Position numbers and translations under genes: made by a program. Below, piece by piece: positions 17,118-26,265 of a stretch of DNA of 64,000 bases (positions are counted from its first letter, which is position 1; each line of letters begins with the position of its first letter). The notes below the pieces were generated by a model. It made no database searches. It worked only from the letters and a program-made list of their open reading frames with translations, and was not told the DNA's origin. This DNA comes from SMTZ1-45 sp048884945. Lineage in GTDB: Archaea > Asgardarchaeota > Thorarchaeia > Thorarchaeales > Thorarchaeaceae. The stretch is taken from the NCBI GenBank assembly GCA_048884945.1, contig JBHLQJ010000001.1:1-64000 (forward strand), given 5' to 3'.

Positions 17118-17192
17118 TGGTGCGACCGCCGGGATTCGAACCCGGGTCACAGGCTTGGGAAGCCTGCATCTTAACCACTAGACAACGGTCGC
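17118..17192 (-). tRNA. tRNA-Gly(CCC), intronless
   Basis: On the minus strand, acceptor GCGACCG (17192-17186) pairs with CGGTCGC. The anticodon loop TTCCCAA, closed by GCAGGC/GCCTGT, gives anticodon CCC. The T-loop is TTCGAAT. An A discriminator and an encoded CCA end at 17118. No intron is present, in contrast to the other four tRNA genes here. Confidence 0.95.
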
Positions 17193-17415
17193 AATTCTGG
17201 AAAACGATTGTGTCTGGTCGTGATTTAAGATTGTTGATGCACAGACAGAAAATGGAAGAATACAGAAGTTACTTGCAGTTGAGATTCACTCGTCATGGAA
17301 TCTACAATTCGGGTCAAACGTATATTCTTTCAGCAAAAAGGGCTTATGTCTAGTTAGGACAGACCTGTATACTTATTTTGATTATATTATCCAGCTCTAA
17401 CTGGGAGACATGTCT

Positions 17416-18546
17416 ATGTCTGACAATAACACAGTTGTTAAGTTCTGGCAAGGAAATCAAGCTTGTGCAGAAGCTGCTATTGCTGCAGGTTGCAGATTCT
17501 TTGCAGGCTACCCTATAACACCTGCTTCTGAAATTGCGGAAATCATGTCTGAAAAACTCCCCAAAATTGGAGGAGTATATCTTCAGATGGAAGACGAGAT
17601 TGCTGCTATCTCATCGGTCATTGGTAGCTCGTGGGGAGGGGTATTGTCAATGACTGCAACTTCAGGTCCTGGGTTTAGTCTGATGCAAGAGAATATTGGC
17701 TATGCAATCATGACTGAAACTCCTTGTGTTATTGTCGATGTTCAAAGAGCTGGTCCAAGTACAGGTCAAGCTACAAAAGCAGCTCAAGGAGATTTCATGC
17801 AAGCACGATGGGGTACACATGGAGACCATGAAAGTGTTGTATTGGCACCAAATTCAGCACAAGAAACATACGAACTTACCATAAGATCATTTGAGCTGTC
17901 TGAGAAACTACGACATCCTGTCATTTTATTATCAGATGAAGTTGTGGCACATTCAAGAGAAAAGGTTGTAATTGATAGGAGTAAAAGCGTTTCAGTAAAA
18001 AGACGATTCGCAGCAAAAGGAGACCTACCCTATGGAGCAATTGCTGCTGATGGACATGCACTGATGCCAAGATTTGGCGATGGACTTGACTTACTTATAA
18101 CAGGATCCACTCACAATGATGCAGGGTTTAGGAAAACAGCAGACCCTAAGGTCCATGATAGCTTGGTGCGTAGATTGTCAACTAAAATACAGAATGCATG
18201 CGGAATTTTAGAAGACTATCAAGTTGCTGGTTCTGATAAAGCTGAATGGGGTATTGTATCATTTGGTTGTACATCAAGATCAGTAGATGAGCTGATGGGA
18301 ATGATTTCGGAACCTAGTCTTCGTTCTTTAAGACTGAGAACATTATGGCCATTTCCTGATGAGGTGATAAGAGATTTTGCAAAATCTGTTGATAGAATAC
18401 TAGTGCCAGAACTCAGTCTTGGCCAACTATCAGGGGAAGTAAGCAGGGCTGTAAAGGGCTTAGTAGATGTTATCCCTCTGACCAAGATTGGTGGAGGGCT
18501 TATGATTGAACCAAATGAGATTTTATCATTAATAGTGAAATCTTGA
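17416..18546 (+). CDS. korA: 2-oxoacid:ferredoxin oxidoreductase alpha subunit (KorA-like), orphan
   Basis: About 376 residues, resembling the alpha subunit of 2-oxoglutarate:ferredoxin oxidoreductase. Family segments are GCRFFAGYPITPASEIAE, LQMEDEIAAISSVIGSSW, TSGPGFSLMQENIGYA and VQRAGPSTGQATKAAQGD. The beta, gamma and delta partners that normally follow are absent: the next gene is a convergent secreted protein. The subunit must pair with a beta encoded elsewhere or have another role. A GGGAG element eight bases before the second ATG (17416) favours that start over 17410. Confidence 0.88.
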   Translation: MSDNNTVVKFWQGNQACAEAAIAAGCRFFAGYPITPASEIAEIMSEKLPKIGGVYLQMEDEIAAISSVIGSSWGGVLSMTATSGPGFSLMQENIGYAIMTETPCVIVDVQRAGPSTGQATKAAQGDFMQARWGTHGDHESVVLAPNSAQETYELTIRSFELSEKLRHPVILLSDEVVAHSREKVVIDRSKSVSVKRRFAAKGDLPYGAIAADGHALMPRFGDGLDLLITGSTHNDAGFRKTADPKVHDSLVRRLSTKIQNACGILEDYQVAGSDKAEWGIVSFGCTSRSVDELMGMISEPSLRSLRLRTLWPFPDEVIRDFAKSVDRILVPELSLGQLSGEVSRAVKGLVDVIPLTKIGGGLMIEPNEILSLIVKS

Positions 18547-18582
18547 TTTTCTTTAGAATATAAGTAGTTCATGTCTAGTTTG

Positions 18583-20235
18583 TTATTTATTAATTGTAAT
18601 CACAATGATGATATTGGTTCGGATCCAAACTCTAGTAGATATTGAAAGGTTAATTGTTTTGAAGTATTGTTTACTAATTATCAAAGTGAAGTTATGAATA
18701 CTAGGAGATATCCAAGTAGGTAAGGAAACGGTTTGAGTCATGCTTGAATTAACACTGGTAACTATTCCGAAAAGTGTCATGTTATAGTCACAGAATATTG
18801 CAATATCTACAAAAGACACTGTTTGATTATTATCATCTCTAATTTCTAAATCAAATTCTAATGTTTCATTATAATAAGCAATTATAGATGATGCAGTCGC
18901 ATTCATATTTCCAGTGACAACTAGGAGGATTTGAGAATTAGCAGAAAACTGATAGAACTCGTTTGCAGATGGTGTGTTTAAAATATGCAAACCAACAGAA
19001 ACATTATGGCAGATAGGAATTGTAAGGAAACTGGGTACTTTGGGCTGAACTTCAATTAATTGCATAAATCCTAGAGCTTCGTCAATGAATTGTAGTTGTA
19101 TTGACTGATTCCAATTAAGATGAGGTTCAATGAGAAACTCTATTGTCACATTTTCACCCTTTGTAGCATTCCAATAAGGTTGCATAGACGTGAGTGTTAT
19201 TTGGTTCGCAAGTACGTTTACTATAGTTGATTTTTCAACCGGTTGGTACTGAGAGTTCATAGCTGTGAAATTAATCTGATAAGACCCTGGACTAGTATTG
19301 AAAGGAATTACAGCTGAATATTGACCGTTTCCAAAATTTGTCAATGTTCCGGAACCAAAAAGTGTAGTCCATTCAATTGTACTGTCATCTATAGTATTTG
19401 ACTCTAAATCAGTGTGTTCCACTACGATTAGAGCTTGTTCTAAGTATTCTCTATCTGGTGACATACAATATACTGAAACAGGTGAGGAAATTATTGTCAA
19501 ATTAGACATAGCTGGAAGAACAGTGATCTGAAATGAATCTGTAAAGGGAAGAAAATCTTCATTTCCATTGCTGGAAACTGTAAGATTATAGAGGCCAGGA
19601 GAACCGTATGAATTATTCCAATTTAGTTGAATAATTCCTTCTGAACTTGTTGTCAAATTCTTATTTAGTACTGTTTGTGAATCTGAGTTCACGACATTTA
19701 GATTTACTAGTTCATCTACATAGACGATATTGCTGTTGTGTACACTTGTAATCTTTAGTGAGATTGATGTATTTTGTCCATATTGTACAGAGAGCGACGA
19801 TAAAGGAATAGCTGTGAGATGGCCTCTGTTGATTGTTATTTCGATGTTATCTCCAGCACTCTGAAATACCGTATCAAAAATCTCCACAGTGAAGAGAACA
19901 AAGGATTGTACTCCTGTCACATTTGGAGAGGTATGACCAGGTTGAATAGTATATGATGAATTAAGATAACGAACCATAGGAGATGAAGATATGAAGTATT
20001 CATCTGCGAATGAGGGCCCAAGGTCAGTTACTACTGCGAATGAAACGAAACACCACCCTTCATCACTGAAATCTGCAATGAGTCTTGCAACCATATCAAT
20101 AGTTTCTCCTACTTCATATACTAGTTTGTCTGTTTCAAAATCTTGAAAATCAAAATAGAATGCTGAAACAGAAATAGTAAGAGATGTTAAGAGAATAATT
20201 GTTGCAAGTGTAGATGCTGTTGCTTTCCGTTTCAC
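18583..20235 (-). CDS. Secreted protein with Ig-like beta domains
   Basis: A 550-residue protein with an N-terminal signal peptide (KRKATASTLATIILLTSLTI) ending near VSAF. The remainder is rich in Thr, Ser, Asn and aromatics with alternating beta-strand patterns, and has repeated Ig/Big-like units such as GLYNLTVSSNGNEDF and PGSYQINFTAMNS. Many N-x-S/T sequons suggest N-glycosylation at the surface. The C-terminus ends in a hydrophobic IRTNIIIVITINK stretch that could be a short anchor. It starts at GTG. Function unknown; probably a cell-envelope protein, like the Ig-like protein at 24194. Confidence 0.72.
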   Translation of the reverse strand: MKRKATASTLATIILLTSLTISVSAFYFDFQDFETDKLVYEVGETIDMVARLIADFSDEGWCFVSFAVVTDLGPSFADEYFISSSPMVRYLNSSYTIQPGHTSPNVTGVQSFVLFTVEIFDTVFQSAGDNIEITINRGHLTAIPLSSLSVQYGQNTSISLKITSVHNSNIVYVDELVNLNVVNSDSQTVLNKNLTTSSEGIIQLNWNNSYGSPGLYNLTVSSNGNEDFLPFTDSFQITVLPAMSNLTIISSPVSVYCMSPDREYLEQALIVVEHTDLESNTIDDSTIEWTTLFGSGTLTNFGNGQYSAVIPFNTSPGSYQINFTAMNSQYQPVEKSTIVNVLANQITLTSMQPYWNATKGENVTIEFLIEPHLNWNQSIQLQFIDEALGFMQLIEVQPKVPSFLTIPICHNVSVGLHILNTPSANEFYQFSANSQILLVVTGNMNATASSIIAYYNETLEFDLEIRDDNNQTVSFVDIAIFCDYNMTLFGIVTSVNSSMTQTVSLPTWISPSIHNFTLIISKQYFKTINLSISTRVWIRTNIIIVITINK

Positions 20236-20357
20236 TGGATTACACCGGTAGACTGTTATTATCTATCTTAAAAAACAGCACATGGATTCAACGGTAGGTT
20301 TAATTCGTAATTACATGTCGGCAATTGTATACTTTCGTACATAGAGGTGTAGCATAA

Positions 20358-20723
20358 ATGGTGATTAGACTCAAGACTGCTGTGATTGATTCTATTGAAG
20401 AAACAGAAACTAGGAGACTGAAGCTGTTAAAGGTATCTTCAAAGAGCGATGATGCGAAACTCACATTAGAGCTCCCGGATGCGCTATCTGATACATTGAA
20501 CACCAATGATGCAATCTCAGTTGTTATTGATTCTAAACCAATCGCAAAAGGTGAACAGTCAAAGCTCTATGTTGAAAGTACTGTCTTTAAGAAACTGGAG
20601 AAGAATGGTCTCGAAGTTGTTGGATCAGTAGGCGGACTACGGTTAGTATTCACATTAGCAAAGCCTACTCCAACTCAGAGTAGTACCTTTAATTCTGAAC
20701 GATTTTTCTTGGCAATTATGTAG
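20358..20723 (+). CDS. rpoG: DNA-directed RNA polymerase subunit G (Rpb8-like)
   Basis: A 121-residue protein whose layout fits archaeal RpoG/Rpb8. It has an OB-fold-like beta pattern, a central acidic ELPDALSDTLNTNDAISVVI segment, and a C-terminal YVESTVFKKL then GSVGGLRLVF, which matches the GG-containing strand near the end of Rpb8. Rpb8 is present in eukaryotes and only some archaea. The tfb gene follows on the same strand, which fits a transcription role. Identification is by motif and length only; a profile search would settle it. Confidence 0.6.
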   Translation: MVIRLKTAVIDSIEETETRRLKLLKVSSKSDDAKLTLELPDALSDTLNTNDAISVVIDSKPIAKGEQSKLYVESTVFKKLEKNGLEVVGSVGGLRLVFTLAKPTPTQSSTFNSERFFLAIM

Positions 20724-20895
20724 AACCCAAGCTAAGGAAATTACAATGATTACTTTCGGCCATCTCTCTTTCTGACTAGACTGTAAAAGACTGTTCAAAG
20801 TCATTCATAGTCCGCTTAGATATACTGGTTATCTCTGTGGATGAATATCTAATATCTGAAACTTAGTTAGGAGTACTTGTGCACACTCTTGATGG

Positions 20896-21939
20896 GTGTG
20901 GTTTTTGACTGATGGAACATGTGAATCTCATCTAACAAATTTGAAATCCTGTCCTGACTGCAGTGGTTTCTTGGTCACTAGTCATGGACATATAGTATGC
21001 GCTGAATGTGGTTTGGTACTCTCAAGAGAATATGTCTTACCTACATATCAAATGGGAGAACGTCCTAGCAGTGATTCTCCGGACGCAAGCATGTATGTAT
21101 CCTTGGGAAACCGGATGCACATTGTAGATGGTCTTGGCAGTTACATAGGCTTTCACAAGGACAAGTATTTTCAAGACGCTCAAGGACAAGCATTATCCGG
21201 AAGAATGCAAAAGAAGTTCAAGCGTTTAAAAACAATATATAGCACAAGAGTTAGAATTGGTAAAAATGAGGCAAAGTACAGAGCTCTTAGAACACTCAAT
21301 CATGTATCAAAGCTTCTTATGATTAATGAGCAAGTCCGTGATCGAACTGCATATCTTTACAAAAAAGTGGTAAATGAAGCCACGGGAAATGTGAATAATA
21401 ATATTCTATTGATTGCAGTGTGTCTTCTTATGGCTGTAAGAGAATTCAAAGAAGAGGCTCCAATAACGCTTGATGAAATTGCTGATGTGTTTGAAAAATG
21501 TGGACACCGTGTTAACGTAAGAGCAATTGTACGAGAAGCTCTTAGACTGAGATCAATCACAGGTTACTCGCCGGAGATACGAAAACCAGAAGACTATGTT
21601 CCAAGGGTTATTTCTATGTTGATGAATAGTCCAAGAGTAGTCAGCAAGATTCAATCACGTGGCTGGAAAATAAAAGACTATGAGAATGCTCTTAGAAACA
21701 AGATACTAGAAATTCTCAGAATAATCCCGGCTTCAAAACGAGGAGGAAGAAATCCTTTCATATTCACAGTTTCTGCAGCATACGCTAGCGATCGTTTGAT
21801 TGCTATTGAGTGTAAAAGAGGGGCGGTTCTCACTCAGAAGCTTGCATCAACTGCTACTGAAGTGGCCGAGTATAGTATTAGAGACCATTTTGGTATGATG
21901 AAAGGAGTCATTGAAGAGTTTCAGGTTAATATTCAGTGA
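20896..21939 (+). CDS. tfb: Transcription initiation factor TFB
   Basis: A 347-residue TFIIB homologue. The N-terminal zinc ribbon is C19-x2-C22 to C35-x2-C38 (CPDCSGF and CAECGLVLSREYV). A linker with a B-reader-like segment follows, then two cyclin folds starting near RALRTLNHVSKLL and DYVPRVISMLM. The ribbon and reader differ from textbook TFB, so this may be a divergent paralogue. The start is taken as GTG 20896. It is followed 27 bp later by the secretion ATPase gene. Confidence 0.85.
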   Translation: MWFLTDGTCESHLTNLKSCPDCSGFLVTSHGHIVCAECGLVLSREYVLPTYQMGERPSSDSPDASMYVSLGNRMHIVDGLGSYIGFHKDKYFQDAQGQALSGRMQKKFKRLKTIYSTRVRIGKNEAKYRALRTLNHVSKLLMINEQVRDRTAYLYKKVVNEATGNVNNNILLIAVCLLMAVREFKEEAPITLDEIADVFEKCGHRVNVRAIVREALRLRSITGYSPEIRKPEDYVPRVISMLMNSPRVVSKIQSRGWKIKDYENALRNKILEILRIIPASKRGGRNPFIFTVSAAYASDRLIAIECKRGAVLTQKLASTATEVAEYSIRDHFGMMKGVIEEFQVNIQ

Positions 21940-21966
21940 TTTGTTTTGTGAGCATATGAGATTATT

Positions 21967-23712
21967 TTGGAATCCTCTGGACAATGGATAAAGTGTGAGG
22001 TGTTCAACTTAGTGAGTACAAATATCGACGTGATTCATTGTCAGAGTAGACGTTGCGAAATATGTACTCAGAGTAGTACAGATGGTTGTCTAAGGCTTAG
22101 GAAGATTAGGGAATTAGGAAACAGAAAATCACAGATAGTTTTAGTTGAATCAGAAAAAGGCTTGCTCCATTTTTGTGATTTAAGTAACTTAGAGAAGAAT
22201 GAGCCTTCTTGGAAAACTGAAGGATGGGAAACTGTTTTTGTAGGTACTCGTAGTCAATTATTAGAAGATTTGGATAACATCTTATCAATATACAAAATTG
22301 GACCTCATTTATCCATTTTCAAAAGGAGGAAGCACAATCAGACAACGTATGTCACTGTTCCAATAGTTAAAACTGCTTTAGAACAGTCCCTTATTGATGA
22401 TTTGAGTCATAAATCAACCCAGATTGGTGATAAGTCAACATCATTGTCACTAAGAGAAAGTATTACTCAGAGATTGGAGCAGACAGCAGAGAATGTATCA
22501 AAATATATTCTGCGTCTAATACCTGAAATCAATGAAACAACAAGAATTATGCTTTCAGAGATTATAGCTCACCAACGAAGTGTGCTTGGACCATTAATGC
22601 CAGTCATACTTGATGATATGGTTGAGGAGATATATCTTGACCGTCCTGGAGAACCCATTTATTTTGATCATCAAAAATTTGGTAGATGCATCACGGATAT
22701 TACTTTTCAAGAATACGAGGTGCCAAGAATTATTACACTGATTCGTGCTGAAAGCAACCTTCACTTAGATAGAGGTAATCCATCTCTCAAAATGGACTTG
22801 AAAATTCGTGATGCATTGATGCGTTTCTCTGCGAGCATACCACCACTTAGTCCCGATGGACTACATCTTGAGATTCGTCGAGCCAAAAACCGTCCATTTT
22901 CTATTAATGACCTAATCGAAAATGGAACGATGACTCTTGAAGCAGCTGCAGTATTGCTTTTCGCTATTTCATGCCGATTCAATATTACAATAACAGGAGG
23001 CCCGGGAGTGGGGAAGACTACCCTGCTGAATGCTTTAGACATGGCTACTCCTAAGTGGTGGAGAAAGATTTACGTTGAAGATGTCATTGAAAGCCGAGAA
23101 CAGAGAGAATCCCATCAGGTTCGATTTAGAGTAGATTCTATGGATGAACAATTGTCGAAGTTTAGCAAGAGTGATGAAATAATCAAATGTTTACATAGAT
23201 CACCAGATTATCTAATTCTGGGGGAAATTCAAACAGCTGAGCATAGTAGAGCTTTGTTTCAAGCAATCACAGCTGGTCTCCGTTCTATTCAGACATGTCA
23301 TAGCGATTCTGCCTCAAGTCTGGTTTCTAGATGGAAGCTTGGTCATGAAATACAAAATGATAACCTTGCTTTGATGGATTTGATAGTCACCTTAGAAAGA
23401 CCAATTCCAGGTAAATCAAAACGTAGAATAAGTGAAATTGTTGAAATAAGGAAAAGTTCTGTTGATGGTCTATTGGAATTTCGTGGACTTAATAGAGTAT
23501 ATAACTGCAGTCAAGGACTAACTGAAAACTGGTCTGAGGATGGAGCATTTATGACCCGTGCGAGGGATTTTGGAGTTGAAAGTCATATTCCTGCTCTGGA
23601 AAATTTGATTGAAACCATTCGTGATAATTTATACCAATCTGATTTTGAAATACTAAGTGAAAAAATTTGGTTCAATGGACATCCAATGAAGTACGTTGAA
23701 CGTAAGGTGTAA
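21967..23712 (+). CDS. Type IV pilus/Tad-type secretion ATPase (VirB11/GspE family)
   Basis: A 581-residue motor ATPase for a pilus or secretion system, acting at the inner face of the membrane. Motifs are Walker A TGGPGVGKTTL, the Asp box around IYVEDVIESRE, the Walker B-like YLILGEIQTAE and the His box QTCHSDS. The N-terminal 60 residues contain a cysteine cluster, CQSRRCEIC plus a further Cys, that could bind zinc or an Fe-S cluster; this is unusual and worth noting. It is followed by a Flp-like pilin gene. A TadC/GspF-type membrane partner is not recognised nearby. It starts at TTG. Confidence 0.85.
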   Translation: MESSGQWIKCEVFNLVSTNIDVIHCQSRRCEICTQSSTDGCLRLRKIRELGNRKSQIVLVESEKGLLHFCDLSNLEKNEPSWKTEGWETVFVGTRSQLLEDLDNILSIYKIGPHLSIFKRRKHNQTTYVTVPIVKTALEQSLIDDLSHKSTQIGDKSTSLSLRESITQRLEQTAENVSKYILRLIPEINETTRIMLSEIIAHQRSVLGPLMPVILDDMVEEIYLDRPGEPIYFDHQKFGRCITDITFQEYEVPRIITLIRAESNLHLDRGNPSLKMDLKIRDALMRFSASIPPLSPDGLHLEIRRAKNRPFSINDLIENGTMTLEAAAVLLFAISCRFNITITGGPGVGKTTLLNALDMATPKWWRKIYVEDVIESREQRESHQVRFRVDSMDEQLSKFSKSDEIIKCLHRSPDYLILGEIQTAEHSRALFQAITAGLRSIQTCHSDSASSLVSRWKLGHEIQNDNLALMDLIVTLERPIPGKSKRRISEIVEIRKSSVDGLLEFRGLNRVYNCSQGLTENWSEDGAFMTRARDFGVESHIPALENLIETIRDNLYQSDFEILSEKIWFNGHPMKYVERKV

Positions 23713-23779
23713 GATAGAAACGATTCTTTTTGGGGGCTTTAAAAGGACTGATTTAGACATGAAATTAAGGTGTAGATGA

Positions 23780-23989
23780 TTGGCTGAAGATGAAGGTCTG
23801 ATTAGGAATGAACAGGGAGGACCATTGGTTGAGGAGAGTCTGCTCCTCGGTCTTGCAGTTGTTACTGTGTCTATTGTAATAGCAGTCATCCTTCAAGCTA
23901 CGGGATGGGCACAGGATGTTGTAGAAGGATTAATACAGCTTCTACAAGACAGTTGGAGTAGTCTGACTCAGTTATTTAGCACACCATAA
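23780..23989 (+). CDS. Flp-like type IV pilin (small)
   Basis: A 69-residue protein with a short hydrophilic leader (AEDEGLIRNEQGG) and then PLVEESLLLGLAVVTVSIVI. Cleavage after GG would place Glu at +4 and +5, as in class III/Flp-type pilins, followed by a single hydrophobic helix. A TTG start fits the spacing from the ATPase gene 67 bp upstream. The gene pair suggests a minimal pilus or surface system. Secretion and assembly are inferred, not shown. Confidence 0.65.
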   Translation: MAEDEGLIRNEQGGPLVEESLLLGLAVVTVSIVIAVILQATGWAQDVVEGLIQLLQDSWSSLTQLFSTP

Positions 23990-24074
23990 GTAGTTGTGTT
24001 CTCACTTTGGGGAAAGGCTTATTTGTGGAATTCTAGACGTGGCCTCTCGCGCTCCGGACTGGCATATCATTACG

Positions 24075-24183
24075 GCTCCGGTAGACCATTGTAGATTAAT
24101 TACAGTGATACCGATTGTAGTCCGGCCCAGCATGGGGGACTCTCGATCCCCCGACCCGGGTTCAAATCCCGGCCGGAGCACCA
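24075..24183 (+). tRNA. tRNA-Glu(CTC) with an intron in the D-stem
   Basis: Acceptor GCTCCGG (24075-24081) pairs with CCGGAGC (24173-24179), then A and encoded CCA to 24183. The anticodon stem GGGGA/TCCCC encloses CTCTCGA, anticodon CTC. The T-arm is CCGGG-TTCAAAT-CCCGG. The D-arm is normal only if about 31 nt (24085-24115) are removed after G10. That insert can fold as CATTGTA/TACAGTG with a seven-base loop. A second GCTCCGG at 24051 is a nearby partial repeat. Confidence 0.85.
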
Positions 24184-24193
24184 TGCATTATTC

Positions 24194-26128
24194 TTAACTT
24201 ATAAGATATTTTCGATGTATAATGGGCACTATTGAAATTCCAATAGACACGATGAGGATAATTACTAGACCAGTAATGCCAACACCTTCAAGAGACATTA
24301 AATCGGATGCTTGTATTTCAATAATGAATGATCCGCTAGTTGAAAGAACTGAGCTGGATGTTTCAGATTCATAAGATAAAACATAGTACCCACCTATGGT
24401 TGGAACCTTAAGATGTAGAATAATTATGCCATCCTCCATGCTCTTTGTGTCAAAATATGAATCCAGCCAATTGAAATTCACTTTAACTCCTTGTAGTAGT
24501 GTTCCGTTGTAGCCTTCTATTTTAAGAAATACAGAAAGTTCACGAAGCGGAATAACTACCTCATAGAAATCAAGCTCAAGCCGTACCGGCATTAAACTAG
24601 TAACTTGAAGACTATAATCATATTTGGTTGAAGACTCGTATAGGGAAATGTTTCCACTATAGAATATAGATATGTTGTATTGGTTTTCTATATATGGAAC
24701 TGAAAAAGTGAAAGTTCCTAAACCATTATTATTTGTGAGCATAGAATCTTGATATTCATTTTCTATAAGAAGGTGAAGCAGTCTGAAAGAGCAATTTCCA
24801 GCCCAATCAGTCATGTGAATTTCAAAGAACACTTCTTGACTTGGGGAAGCATATTGATCAATATTGCAGTCTAGAAGCTTTATGTTTGGAATAGACCAAG
24901 CTGAAAAATTACTAATTGATCTGGCATTCATAATGAATGGATTATCCTTTATTTCAATAATCAGAGTATGAGTTCCCGGAGGCCCTTGCAGTTCATATTG
25001 AAAATTAGTTGTTGTTTCAATTGAATTGGATGGTTGAGTGAATTGTTGGTTAGAAGTCGAATCAAATATTGAAATTAGTGAATCCGAAATAACGCGGCCC
25101 AGTGAATCAGAGATGTCGATTGTAATTTCTACATTTGAACCGATATCAACAAACTCTGGAATATCAATAATTATCTGCACTGGACTTCTCACAGAAAAAA
25201 GGAGTTCGAAATATGATTCAGTGAATCGATTACTCCCATTGTACTGGATTTTCAATCTATGAAACCCGAGTGTAAATCTTTCATCAATATTAAAATCGAT
25301 GGGGGCGATACCAGAACTGTTAGTTGTTGTAAGAAATAAAAATGAGTCATCTAGGAATACTTTGAGAGGTTCATGTGGAAGTGAGCCATTTGATTGGGAG
25401 AGTTCAGCATATAGAGTTACAAATTCATTGAGCTTTACTTCGTTAGGATAGGGAGTTTGAAGTGAAACAGTTGTCGCTATTTTTGATATATTGACTACGA
25501 ATATGATTTCTGATGATTCCAAAAAATGATGTAAATCCTGTTCATAGATAACATGAATCTCATTAGTTCCAAGAGTAATCCATGTGCTATTACATTTAAT
25601 TTCGAAATGGATGTATCCTGACATATTCGTTGTACGTGTTGCAAGCTGTATATTGTCCTTGAGAACTTTGATAGTCGCGTTTGATAATGGGATATTTGCA
25701 TCATCAGTTATATGGACAAAAAAAGACAAAGTATCCTCTGGTGCAAGTACATCAGAAATCTGATTTACCTCAATATTTGTGGATGATAATATTATCAAAA
25801 CTGTCCATACGCTAGAAGGTGCAAGCGAAAGAGACTCATTACCATAAAATGTTGCATTAATGGTTGTTGATCCAAGAGCATGATCTAGAGGAATGTTCCA
25901 TTCAATGGATGCGATACCATTTCTATCTGTTTTATCAAAACCAATGTATGTATCATACGTTTGATCAAAAAAGAATATTCTTTGATCTGGTAAAGGAATT
26001 CCATAGCTACCATTTTGGAGAAGCGTTACTGTTATTGTAATTGTGTTTCCCCTGGTCACCATTATTTCATCTTCTGCTGAAACCAGATGATTGCTAAGTG
26101 TTGCTAATGAAAACGCGAAGAAAATCAT
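24194..26128 (-). CDS. Membrane-anchored extracellular protein with Ig-like domains
   Basis: A 644-residue surface protein. It begins with a hydrophobic signal sequence ending near LVSAEDE, continues with several Ig/Big-like beta domains (repeated patterns such as GIPLPDQRIFFFD, IPLSNATIKVLKD and SLPHEPLKVFLDD), and ends with a transmembrane helix GLVIILIVSIGISIVPI plus a basic tail HRKYLIS. Many N-x-S/T sequons occur. The ATG at 26128 lacks a basic n-region; reading back to an ATT at 26161 adds KKSNWYPIIL and places GGTGAT five bases upstream. It is divergent from the HerA-like gene. Function unknown. Confidence 0.75.
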   Translation of the reverse strand: MIFFAFSLATLSNHLVSAEDEIMVTRGNTITITVTLLQNGSYGIPLPDQRIFFFDQTYDTYIGFDKTDRNGIASIEWNIPLDHALGSTTINATFYGNESLSLAPSSVWTVLIILSSTNIEVNQISDVLAPEDTLSFFVHITDDANIPLSNATIKVLKDNIQLATRTTNMSGYIHFEIKCNSTWITLGTNEIHVIYEQDLHHFLESSEIIFVVNISKIATTVSLQTPYPNEVKLNEFVTLYAELSQSNGSLPHEPLKVFLDDSFLFLTTTNSSGIAPIDFNIDERFTLGFHRLKIQYNGSNRFTESYFELLFSVRSPVQIIIDIPEFVDIGSNVEITIDISDSLGRVISDSLISIFDSTSNQQFTQPSNSIETTTNFQYELQGPPGTHTLIIEIKDNPFIMNARSISNFSAWSIPNIKLLDCNIDQYASPSQEVFFEIHMTDWAGNCSFRLLHLLIENEYQDSMLTNNNGLGTFTFSVPYIENQYNISIFYSGNISLYESSTKYDYSLQVTSLMPVRLELDFYEVVIPLRELSVFLKIEGYNGTLLQGVKVNFNWLDSYFDTKSMEDGIIILHLKVPTIGGYYVLSYESETSSSVLSTSGSFIIEIQASDLMSLEGVGITGLVIILIVSIGISIVPIIHRKYLIS

Positions 26129-26265
26129 GAGAATAATCGGGTACCAGTTTGATTTCTTAATGATGTATCACCCCTAGGGAAATTATTCGGATGTTTCATG
26201 TTTATACTTGGTAAAGTGTTTGAAATTCAGAAGAATAACTAGTAGGCTCATGTAGTCTTTAAGAT

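Noticed and set aside
17066..17353. 95-codon frame over tRNA-Gly
   Set aside because: It overlaps the tRNA gene and has no coding features.
24002..24197. Open frames on both strands across tRNA-Glu
   Set aside because: They are by-products of the tRNA sequence and its flank.
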